A stretch of 64,000 nt of DNA, taken from Plesiocystis pacifica SIR-1. GTDB lineage: Bacteria > Myxococcota_A > Polyangia > Nannocystales > Nannocystaceae. The translations under genes were made by a program, and so were the position numbers. The first letter of the stretch is position 1; each line of letters begins with the position of its first letter. The DNA is taken from assembly GCF_000170895.1 (NCBI RefSeq), contig NZ_ABCS01000011.1:62001-126000 (forward strand), read 5' to 3'. Below are positions 8,412 to 16,493 of this stretch, one piece after another. Below the pieces are notes generated by a model that was given only the letters and a program-made list of their open reading frames with translations, was not told the DNA's origin and did not search any database.

Positions 8412-10334
8412 ATGTCGAGCGCAACCATGATGCAGCGGGATCCCAGCCAGACCCTCTCGAGCCCCAAGCCGACCGTGGCAGGGGACGCGGCCCTTCGGGC
8501 CCAGCTCGACGCGGCGACCACCCTCGTCGACGTGCTCCACATCCGGGCCCAGCTGCACCCCGAGACCCCGCTCTACCAGACCTACGTCGACGGGGAGATC
8601 CGCGAGACGCTGACCTACGCCGAGGCCGATCGCCGCGCCCGGGCCCTCGCCGTCGAGCTGCGCCGCATCCACCCGCAGCTACAGACCGGCGACCGCGTGC
8701 TGCTGCTCTACCCCTTCGGGCTCGAATACCCGGCGGTGTTCCTGGGCTGCCTCTACGCCGGGCTGACCGCGGTGCCGGCCTTTCCCCCGGACAAAAAGCG
8801 CGCGGTCAAGACCATGCCGCGGGTCAGCGCGATCATCCGGGACGCCGACGCGAGGCTGATCCTGACCAACCAGGAGCTGATCGAGACCGTCGAGTTCGCC
8901 CGCGCCGAGGCTGAAGACCCCGAGGCCCTGCTCATCGACGCGAGCGGCGGCCTCGGTCGCGCAGAGGCCGACGCCGACGCGTGGACCCGCCCCGACGCCC
9001 TCGCGGGGGAGCTGGCCTTCCTCCAGTACACCTCGGGCTCGACCGGCACCCCGCGGGGCGTGATGATCGGCCACGACAACCTCCTGGCCCACCAGCGCTT
9101 CGCCCACGAGAAGTTCGCCCAACCCGAGGGCTCGGTGACGGTGAGCTGGCTGCCCTTCTATCACGACATGGGGCTGATCGGCTCGCTGCTCTACCCGCTC
9201 TACTGCGGCGGGACCACGGCCCTGATGTCGCCCACGGCCTTCCTGCGCCGGCCCATGGCCTGGCTCGACGCCATCTCCAAGCTGCGCGCGCGGGTCAGCA
9301 CCGGCCCCAACTTCGCCTACGAGCTGTGCGTGCAGCGGGTCGAGGAGGCCGACATCGAGGGCCTGGACCTGAGCCACTGGGAGCTGACGATCTCGGGCGC
9401 CGAGCCCCTGCGCCCCGCGACGATCCAGCGCTTTTGCGAGCGCTTCGCCCCGGCGGGCTTCAACCCCCAGACCTTCATGCCCTGCTTCGGCATGGCCGAG
9501 ACCACGCTGATGGTCAGCGGCGCGCCCAAGCACGCCCTGCCCCGCTACGAGCGCTTCGACAAGGCCCAGCTGCTCGGGGGCCAGGCCGTGCTCGCCGCGG
9601 ACGGGGCCCTGGAAGCCGACAGCCGCGTCTACGTGTCCTGCGGCACCCCGATGAGCGAGCACGAGGTCGCGATCGTCGACCCCGAGACCCACGCGCGCCG
9701 GCCCGAGGGGCGCCAGGGCGAGATCTGGGTCCGCGGCCCCTCCGTGGGTCGCGGCTACTGGGGCGACCCCGAGACCAGCACGCGCCGCTTCGCCGGGCGC
9801 ATCCGCGGCGAGGAGCCCAGCCCCAGCTGGCCGTGGTTTCGCACCGACGACACCGGCTTCGTCCACGACGGCGAGCTCTACGGGACCGGGCGCCTCGCCG
9901 ATCTGCTCGTCTCGGGCGGTCAGGTCCACCAGCCCCACGACCTCGAGCGCGACGTCAGCGAAGGCGACGCGCCCCTGGCCAAGGACGCCGTGGCCTTCAT
10001 GGCGCGGGGCGAGCGGGGCGAGCCGCTGGTCTGCCTGGCCGCGACGGGGCGGCGCAGCATGGCCGCCCGCGACCGCGAGGCCGTGTGCGAGGCCATCTTC
10101 GAGCGCATCTTGGCCGAGCACGGCCTGGCCCTCGACCGGGTCCTGCTGATTCCGCCGCGGACCGTGGCCAAGACCACCAGCGGCAAGCTCCGGCGCTACC
10201 GCTACCGCCAGGCCATGAGCGAGGGCGAGCTCGAGCTGCTGTGCCTGCGCGAGCGCGGCCCGGCTCGAGGCAAGGGGGCTGATCCCCGCAGCAAAACGCT
10301 GAGTCAATGCGATCGAAAAAATGATCGACGCTGA
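8412..10334 (+). CDS. Fatty acyl-AMP ligase (FadD32-like, stand-alone)
   Basis: A 640-residue ANL-superfamily adenylating enzyme. The phosphate-binding motif YTSGSTGTPRG lies at about residues 206-216, followed by WLPFYHDMGLIG, the A5 motif GMAETT near 360, the hinge TDDTGF and GRLADLLVSGGQ, and the C-terminal catalytic-lysine motif KTTSGKLRRY near 590. The WLPFYHDMGLIG and QPHDLE segments are characteristic of fatty acyl-AMP ligases, which activate fatty acids as acyl-adenylates for transfer to an acyl carrier protein. No carrier protein, PKS or NRPS is present in the window, so the acceptor is unknown. The last 25 residues are low-complexity and basic. Confidence 0.9.
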   Translation: MSSATMMQRDPSQTLSSPKPTVAGDAALRAQLDAATTLVDVLHIRAQLHPETPLYQTYVDGEIRETLTYAEADRRARALAVELRRIHPQLQTGDRVLLLYPFGLEYPAVFLGCLYAGLTAVPAFPPDKKRAVKTMPRVSAIIRDADARLILTNQELIETVEFARAEAEDPEALLIDASGGLGRAEADADAWTRPDALAGELAFLQYTSGSTGTPRGVMIGHDNLLAHQRFAHEKFAQPEGSVTVSWLPFYHDMGLIGSLLYPLYCGGTTALMSPTAFLRRPMAWLDAISKLRARVSTGPNFAYELCVQRVEEADIEGLDLSHWELTISGAEPLRPATIQRFCERFAPAGFNPQTFMPCFGMAETTLMVSGAPKHALPRYERFDKAQLLGGQAVLAADGALEADSRVYVSCGTPMSEHEVAIVDPETHARRPEGRQGEIWVRGPSVGRGYWGDPETSTRRFAGRIRGEEPSPSWPWFRTDDTGFVHDGELYGTGRLADLLVSGGQVHQPHDLERDVSEGDAPLAKDAVAFMARGERGEPLVCLAATGRRSMAARDREAVCEAIFERILAEHGLALDRVLLIPPRTVAKTTSGKLRRYRYRQAMSEGELELLCLRERGPARGKGADPRSKTLSQCDRKNDRR

Positions 10335-10406
10335 TCACCCGCCGCCAATCTTTACATGCACCGTCCCTGTTCGCAGCGTGTGTCGTAGCGTGCTACACGC
10401 GAGCGC

Positions 10407-11183
10407 GTGACCTCATCACGCATCCCATTTCTTCTTGCACTGCTGACGACTCTCGGCTGTGGGGAGACCTCTCCCGAAGCGTACCTGGACTCCAACCGCG
10501 ACGCGCTCCAGCAGCGCGTCGACACGCTCGAGAAGATCGGCGAGATGGCGCGCGCGGCCGATCCGGTCGTGTCCTCGTCGAAGGGGGCCGAGCCCGGCTC
10601 GGGTCCGATCGCGCTATGCCCGTTCAACGGCAGCGGGATCACCGGGGGCTGCAACACCATCGTCGTCTACACCGACACCCTCACCACGCCCGAGGACTGG
10701 CGGGAGTACAGCAACCGATCCTCCGTGGGCATGGTTCGCTTCCGCCACTCCGGCGCGGTCGTCCGGCCCGCGCAGCTGCTGGCTCACGGGGCCTTCATGA
10801 GAGAGTCGATCGACACCCGAGACCTCGACGCGATCACCGTCGTCGAGAGCAAGGCGAAGCCCGCGCTCGATCAGATCAAGCAGGCCCAGCGCGATCTCGA
10901 GGCGGTGAAGTACGTCGTGGCGGTGCGGCCCAACAAGCCTGCGAGTCGCACGACGCAGCGGCTGTTCGACGTGGACCTGTTCGTCTACGAGGTCTCATCG
11001 AGCGCGCTGCTGGCCTCGATGCACATCGAGCACACCTGCACGGACGTCGACTACGTCTACGCCAGCGGCCCGCACGAGGGCGCCTACCACTCGACAGCCG
11101 ACTGCCTCGACCAGGTGGTGAAGAACCAGATCGGTGCTGGGCTGATGACGCTCTTTCCGGGCATCAGCCTGGGGGCGTACTGA
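10407..11183 (+). CDS. Putative lipoprotein of unknown function
   Basis: 258 residues starting at GTG 10407, with a short signal peptide and lipobox-like LTTLGC (cysteine at residue 18). The mature part has a predicted helical stretch (LQQRVDTLEKIGEMAR) and two cysteine pairs (LCPFNGSGITGGC, HTCTDVDY...TADC). I recognise no family. It stands alone between the acyl-AMP ligase and the convergent MscS gene, whose stop lies 27 bp away. Confidence 0.65.
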   Translation: MTSSRIPFLLALLTTLGCGETSPEAYLDSNRDALQQRVDTLEKIGEMARAADPVVSSSKGAEPGSGPIALCPFNGSGITGGCNTIVVYTDTLTTPEDWREYSNRSSVGMVRFRHSGAVVRPAQLLAHGAFMRESIDTRDLDAITVVESKAKPALDQIKQAQRDLEAVKYVVAVRPNKPASRTTQRLFDVDLFVYEVSSSALLASMHIEHTCTDVDYVYASGPHEGAYHSTADCLDQVVKNQIGAGLMTLFPGISLGAY

Positions 11184-11210
11184 GCGCGATCTGCGGCTAC
11201 GACTCGGTGC

Positions 11211-12242
11211 CTAGCCAGGCGGTCTCAGGCCGGACGAGACGGGCTGGGGCCGCGGGCCGCCCAGACCGAGCCCGAAGCCGCCCTTCCCCGCCGTCCGCGG
11301 CTGGGGGTGGAGGTCGGCGAGCTGGCGGTGGAGCACGGCCGGCGGCATGATCCCGCGCTCGCGGAAGGCCCCGAGCACGCGCAGGTTCACGTCGGTCTCG
11401 AAGGCCTTCTCGTACTTGGTGTCGAGCACGTAGGCCTTGAGGCGCAGGCGCACGGCGACGTAGCTGTCGGCGATGACCTGGCCGACGAGCACGACCACGG
11501 GCTCGGGCAGGTAGATGTAGCGGCTGGTCACCGCGGCCTCGTTGACGATGCTCCGGGCCAAGAGCACGTCCTGGTCGACGCCGATGTGGAAGTCCATCAC
11601 GACCTGCATGTAGAGGGCGCCGTAGTTGCCGCAGGAGGTGATGTCGCTCAGGAATTTGTTGTTGGGGATGGTGACGACGTTGTCGTCGAGGGTGGTCATG
11701 CGCACCGATCGCAGGCCGATGGCCGTGATGTCGCCGTACTGGCCGCCGAAGGAGATGCGATCGCCGACCTGGAAGGGGCGGTCGACCATGATCATGATGC
11801 CGGCGATGAAGGACGCGACGACGTCCTTGACCGCGAAGCCCACGGACACCGCGACCGTGCCGCCGATGACCGCGAGGACCTTCTCGTCGACGCGGAAGCT
11901 GAGCAGGATCACCGCAAGGCCCGTGCTCACGTAGACGAAGAACTGGAAGAAGGTCTCGAACTTCTTGAACAGCAGGCGCCGGCTGGCGAACTGCTTGCCC
12001 AGGCGCTCGACGAGGTCGCGGGTGAAGCGGATCAGCAGCCACGCGCCGAACAAGACGGCGATGGAGGTCGCCACCCCGCTCCAGCGGATCATCCGGGCGA
12101 ACTGGCCCATGACCTCGGCGTCCGCGACCGCGTCCTCGGGCCCGGCGAGGGCCCAGGCGGGCCACAGCGCCGCCCACAGGCCCGCGAGGACCGGCGCGGC
12201 TGCGGCGAGGATAGAGCGAGGGCGGGGCGCTTGCATGGGCAT
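11211..12242 (-). CDS. MscS-family mechanosensitive ion channel
   Basis: A 343-residue inner-membrane protein. An N-terminal hydrophobic leader ending in ALAG is followed by two membrane helices (GVATSIAVLFGAWLLI, FFVYVSTGLAVILLSF) and the pore helix with the glycine/alanine pattern of MscS (VIGGTVAVSVGFAVKDVVAS). The signature beta-domain follows (MVDRPFQVGDRISFGG, DDNVVTIPNNKF). Such channels gate in response to membrane tension. Its ATG shares one base with the stop of the upstream ATPase gene, so the two are translationally coupled. The C-terminal 40 residues are a Gly/Pro-rich tail. Confidence 0.9.
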   Translation of the reverse strand: MPMQAPRPRSILAAAAPVLAGLWAALWPAWALAGPEDAVADAEVMGQFARMIRWSGVATSIAVLFGAWLLIRFTRDLVERLGKQFASRRLLFKKFETFFQFFVYVSTGLAVILLSFRVDEKVLAVIGGTVAVSVGFAVKDVVASFIAGIMIMVDRPFQVGDRISFGGQYGDITAIGLRSVRMTTLDDNVVTIPNNKFLSDITSCGNYGALYMQVVMDFHIGVDQDVLLARSIVNEAAVTSRYIYLPEPVVVLVGQVIADSYVAVRLRLKAYVLDTKYEKAFETDVNLRVLGAFRERGIMPPAVLHRQLADLHPQPRTAGKGGFGLGLGGPRPQPVSSGLRPPG

Positions 12243-15200
12243 CACATGGTCAGCAGGTGCTGGCGGCGGAGCACGTTGGTGATGGCGCGGTACCAGTGCC
12301 AGGTCACGCGGTAGTAGCCCTCGAACTCCTCGACCCAGCCCTGCGCGAGGGCAAAGCGGATGGTGTCGGCGACCTCGGCGGGGGGCAGCTGGGTGCAGTC
12401 GACGACGGCGGGCTCGTCGGCGAGGGCGAGCTGGACGATGGCCCGGAGCACGAAGTGGACGTTGGCGCCGACCTCGTCCAGCTCCCGGGTGGGCGGCTCG
12501 CGGAACAGCCGGACCCGGACGGGGAGCGCGGCTTCGCCCTCGGCCTCGTCCGGGTCGTCGGCCCGGCGCGGGCCGAAGGTCTGGTGCGGGACCAGGGACT
12601 CGCGCCAGCACTGCAGGGCGATGGCCGGGTTGCCTTCGGTATAGTTGCGCAGCACTCGGTAGTAGCCCAGCTCGGCCCGCTCGAGCTCGCTGAGCTGGCG
12701 GTCGCCCTCCCCCACCCCGACCGTGGCCACGTCGAACTGCCGCGGGATCACGACCTCGTCGAACATCGGGGCGACCTTGGCGCTCTCGCAGCGGCGCTGG
12801 ATCAGCTCGCCGATCTGCTCCTCGGTCCACGGCGCGAGCTCGCAGACCCGGTCGAAGAACACCCGCTCGCCCCGCGCCCGGGAGATGAAGCGCCACGAGG
12901 CCGCGCCCAGGCTGGCGACCCAAGAAGCGTGGCTGCGGACCTCGCGGGTGAACTCGGCCAGGCGATCGAGGTCCCCGAGGCCGCCGATCGCCGGCCGCAC
13001 GAGGCGGTGGGCGTCATCGATGAGGAACACGACCGGGCGTTGGTCGGCGATGGCCTCGACCACGGCCGCGCGCGACGAACGGGGCGGCAGCCCGAGGGCC
13101 TCACCGAGGGCGCCCTCGAGAGCCGAGAAGCCCCCCGCCGGGCAGCGCAGGCGACGCACCGTCAACCGGCCGTACTCGGCGTGGGTCGGCGCGGACCCGT
13201 CGCTTTCGCGCGCGTCGGGGGGCAGCGGGGGCCCCTCGTCGGCGTGGGCCTCGAGGGCCTCCCCCACTCGAGTCAAGAACGCGCTCTTGCCCGCCCCGCG
13301 CTCACCGATGATGGCGCTGAGGCTGCCCTGGCGGGACAGGTTGAGGCCGACGATCGACTCGAGCGCGGCGCTGGCGATGGTGTCGAGGCGGACCTCTTCG
13401 GGGCCCTCGCGCCCCTTGGGCTCGAAGCGCGCGAAGATCGCGGGGTCGAGCACGGCGGTGTCGACGTCCTCGCGCCCCCGGGCGCTGGCCTGGCGCTCGA
13501 CCTCGCGGCGGAACAGCCAGCCCTGGAGGTGGCGCGTGACCTCGAGGGCCTGGGCCTGGCGCAGGCCCCAGCGCCACAGCCCGCGGGTGAGCATGTAGCT
13601 CGCGCCCACGGCCGCGGCCGGGAAGCTCGTCCAGCCCTCGGTGTTGTTGCGGACCCAGCGGACCAGGACGTTGGCCGGGACGTCGCGCTCGTCGCCCACG
13701 CGCTTGAACACCGGCTCCCGCCACCAGCGGATCAAGACCACGAAGATCAGCACCGCGACCGCCCAGATCGAGCTGCCGACCCAGTAGAAGATGGCCCCGC
13801 GGCCGACGAGCTCCACCGTGAGGGAGAGGACGAGCCCCGCGGTGGCGGCGGTCATGCCGACCAGGCGCAGGGAGCGAAGGCGGAGCTCCGCGAGGGTCTT
13901 GGTCCGGGTCCGCTGGCGCTCGGCGTTGTCTCGGGTGGCGACGGCGTCGATGGTCAGGATCGCCGTGAGCCCGAGCAGCACCCACAGCGCGACCAACCAC
14001 AGGATCTCGAACTCCTGGACTTCGCGCTCGGCGAGCAGCGCGAAGTAGACGAAGGCGATCAGCAGCAGCCACTCGAGCGGCCGCCGGATCCGGCCCAGGT
14101 ACCACAGGCTCGCGTAGTAGAGGCCGCTCGCGTCGCGGCTCCCCTCCCGCGCGGCGGCCTCGACCTGCTCCTGGGCGTTGCGCAGCAAGGCCTCGGTGAG
14201 CTCGTCGCCGCGCCGCCGCCAGCTCCGGAACAGGGTCAGGGCGACGGCGACCTTGAGCAGGTCGAAGAGCACCGACATGGGCGCCCGCTCGAACTCCTCG
14301 AGCAGGTCCCGGCCGATGCGGGGCAGGCTGAGCAGGCGAAAGCGGAGCTCGAGGCCGATCTGGTCGATCTCCTTGCGGACCTGGGCGACCCCGTCGGCGC
14401 CGAAGCCGGTCATCCTCGCCCGGAGCTCGCGGCTGCCCATCTCGAGCAGCTCGAGGCGCGCGTCGTTGAGGCGCACGATGTCGTCGCGCTGCTCCTTGGC
14501 CGCGGACCACAGGGTCTCGCTCTCGAGCTCGCGCAGCTCCTCGACGGTGGCGACGAGCTCGCCGCGGAGCTCGTCGAGGTCGCCGAGCTCGACCCCCTCG
14601 GGCAGACCGTCGAGGGGGGCGCCGACGTCCTCGACCCCCGAGCGGCCATCACCGATGCGATCGAGGCTCGCGCGCAGGTCGTCCCGGGCCTCGACCAGGG
14701 CCTCGCGCAGCTCGCCGTAGAGCGGGTCGACCTCGGCGGCCAGGCCCTCGCGGTCGGCGGGGTCCGGGCTGCGGTAGCGCACCCCGAGGGCGTTGACCCG
14801 GCCGTCGAGCTCGAGCGCCACGTCGTGGGCCGCGATGGCCTCGAGCCGCTCGCGGTTGAGCTCGGCCCGGAACAGGGCGTGGGACTCCTTGATGCGCAGC
14901 AAGCGGGCGCGCTCGGAGGTCACCCTGCGCACGGCCTCGGAGCGCGCCTGCTCGGCCGCGGCCTCGGCCTGCTCCCGGGCGAGGCGCAGCTCGGCGGCCT
15001 CGCGCTCGGCCTCGCTGATCTCGTCCTCGACGGTCTCGGTCTCGACGTCGACGTCCGCGATGAGATCGGCCACCTCCGCGGCCTTCTCGGCTTCTTCTTT
15101 GCGGCGCAGGTGACTCTCGAGCCGCGCCCGACGGCCCTCGGGGCCGAGGTCCCAAAAGGCGAGGCGCTGGCGATCGAGCTCGGCGGCGGCCTGCTCGAGC

Positions 15201-16303
15201 TCGGCGGCGAGCTCCGGCTCCGGCGTCCACGCAGGCGGCTCCGCGGGCTCCGGCTCCGGCTCCGGCTGCTTTTTCTTGCTCTTGCGGCCCTTTTTCTCGG
15301 GCGCCGGCTCCGGCTCGGGAGGCGGGTCTGGGATCCCCAGGGCTTGACGCAGGCGCCGATCGTCCCCGGCGATCTCGCTGGGGTCGGCGAGGTTGATGCG
15401 CAGCAGCGCCGTCGGGTCGATGGCGACGTCGAGCTCCTCGTTGATCAACGCCTCGAGCTGCTCGGCCTGGGTCTTCATCCGCTCGAGGCGGGTGCGGGCG
15501 TTGGCCTCGGCCGCGCGGCCCTTGGACCAGCGGGCGCGGGCGGCTCGATGTTCGGCGACGCGGGCCGCTCGCTGGTCCGCGGGGAGGCTCAGGAAGTCGC
15601 GGTAGGCTCGCTCGAGCCGGGCCTCGGCCGCGACGAGGGCCGCGCGGGCGGCCTCCTCGGCGGACGGCGCTTCAGCAGGCTCGGGCTCCTGCTCCGGCGC
15701 TGCCGCAGGCTCCGTGGGCTCTCGCGTCGACTCCCCCTCGGGCGCGCCTTCCTCGGCGTTTGGCTCGGGCCGCGCGACGGCGTCGCTGAGCAAGCTGCGC
15801 AGATCGGGCCCCGCGTCGTCCTGGGACAGGTCGAGGACAAAGAGCGCGTCCAGGTCCCGGCTGGGGTCGAGCTGCCCGCGCATGAGCGCCTCGATGCCCT
15901 CGGCCCGCTCGCTCAGGGCCTTGGTCCGGGCGCGGAGCACCTCGGTGATCTCGAGGGTCGCGCCAGGGATCGGGTCTACCGCTTCGGCGGGACCGGGCTC
16001 TTGGTCGGAGCCCGGCGCGGGGTCGGGCCCCTCGGGCGTGCCTTCAGCCTCCTCCCCATCGACGGATCCCGACTCCGGCGAGTCCGCCTGCTCCCCGCCC
16101 GTCTCCGCGCCAGCGTCGCCCTCGCCGTCGAGCTCTGCGGGCGGCGGCCCAGCCAGGACCGGCACCCCCGCGAGGACCACGAAGACCACCAGCGCGAGCC
16201 CAGCCATCATAGCCGCCAACACCGCGACGCTCCGTGTCCGCGACGACGCCCTCTCGGCGCCCCCTCGGAGCGCGACGCGTAGGCCTCGGAGTCCGCCGAG
16301 CAT
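12242..16303 (-). CDS. Coiled-coil membrane protein with C-terminal P-loop ATPase domain
   Basis: 1,353 residues. An N-terminal hydrophobic segment (VAVLAAMMAGLALVVFVVLAG) acts as signal or anchor. About 100 acidic low-complexity residues and a long Glu/Arg/Ala-rich coiled coil follow, to about residue 660. Around 670-915 lie about six membrane segments (for example LEWLLLIAFVYFALLA, ILWLVALWVLLGLTAILTI). A cytoplasmic P-loop ATPase comes next: Walker A GERGAGKS near residue 998, Walker B VVFLIDDAHR near 1090, and a helical C-terminal part. The layout resembles MscK-type channels (large periplasmic coiled coil plus membrane bundle) but with an ATPase in place of the MscS pore, which is encoded by the coupled next gene. 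An ATP-dependent sensor or gate for that channel is an inference. Confidence 0.8.
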   Translation of the reverse strand: MLGGLRGLRVALRGGAERASSRTRSVAVLAAMMAGLALVVFVVLAGVPVLAGPPPAELDGEGDAGAETGGEQADSPESGSVDGEEAEGTPEGPDPAPGSDQEPGPAEAVDPIPGATLEITEVLRARTKALSERAEGIEALMRGQLDPSRDLDALFVLDLSQDDAGPDLRSLLSDAVARPEPNAEEGAPEGESTREPTEPAAAPEQEPEPAEAPSAEEAARAALVAAEARLERAYRDFLSLPADQRAARVAEHRAARARWSKGRAAEANARTRLERMKTQAEQLEALINEELDVAIDPTALLRINLADPSEIAGDDRRLRQALGIPDPPPEPEPAPEKKGRKSKKKQPEPEPEPAEPPAWTPEPELAAELEQAAAELDRQRLAFWDLGPEGRRARLESHLRRKEEAEKAAEVADLIADVDVETETVEDEISEAEREAAELRLAREQAEAAAEQARSEAVRRVTSERARLLRIKESHALFRAELNRERLEAIAAHDVALELDGRVNALGVRYRSPDPADREGLAAEVDPLYGELREALVEARDDLRASLDRIGDGRSGVEDVGAPLDGLPEGVELGDLDELRGELVATVEELRELESETLWSAAKEQRDDIVRLNDARLELLEMGSRELRARMTGFGADGVAQVRKEIDQIGLELRFRLLSLPRIGRDLLEEFERAPMSVLFDLLKVAVALTLFRSWRRRGDELTEALLRNAQEQVEAAAREGSRDASGLYYASLWYLGRIRRPLEWLLLIAFVYFALLAEREVQEFEILWLVALWVLLGLTAILTIDAVATRDNAERQRTRTKTLAELRLRSLRLVGMTAATAGLVLSLTVELVGRGAIFYWVGSSIWAVAVLIFVVLIRWWREPVFKRVGDERDVPANVLVRWVRNNTEGWTSFPAAAVGASYMLTRGLWRWGLRQAQALEVTRHLQGWLFRREVERQASARGREDVDTAVLDPAIFARFEPKGREGPEEVRLDTIASAALESIVGLNLSRQGSLSAIIGERGAGKSAFLTRVGEALEAHADEGPPLPPDARESDGSAPTHAEYGRLTVRRLRCPAGGFSALEGALGEALGLPPRSSRAAVVEAIADQRPVVFLIDDAHRLVRPAIGGLGDLDRLAEFTREVRSHASWVASLGAASWRFISRARGERVFFDRVCELAPWTEEQIGELIQRRCESAKVAPMFDEVVIPRQFDVATVGVGEGDRQLSELERAELGYYRVLRNYTEGNPAIALQCWRESLVPHQTFGPRRADDPDEAEGEAALPVRVRLFREPPTRELDEVGANVHFVLRAIVQLALADEPAVVDCTQLPPAEVADTIRFALAQGWVEEFEGYYRVTWHWYRAITNVLRRQHLLTM

Positions 16304-16493
16304 GCTCCGCGAGTGTACCCTCCCCGCGGGGCAGGGAGGGCGTGGCGTCCACGACGGCTAAATAGTGCGTGTGTTCAGGTCTGGGGGTCCGGGTGACCGG
16401 GGAGATCCACCCGCGTGACCCCCGTGGCGATGCCCAGGGCCAGCGCCCGGCCCCGGTGCTACCCTCCCGTGCAGCGTCGAAGCGCGAGCCCTC

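Noticed and set aside
10366..10405. Imperfect palindrome around GTAGC/GCTAC upstream of the lipoprotein at 10407
   Set aside because: Only 5 bp pair before a bulge; compatible with chance.
12257..16282. A 1,341-codon open frame on the strand opposite the coiled-coil ATPase gene
   Set aside because: Composition is that of an antisense shadow in GC-rich DNA (Gly/Ala/Leu/Arg-rich, no domain), while the minus strand encodes clear domains.
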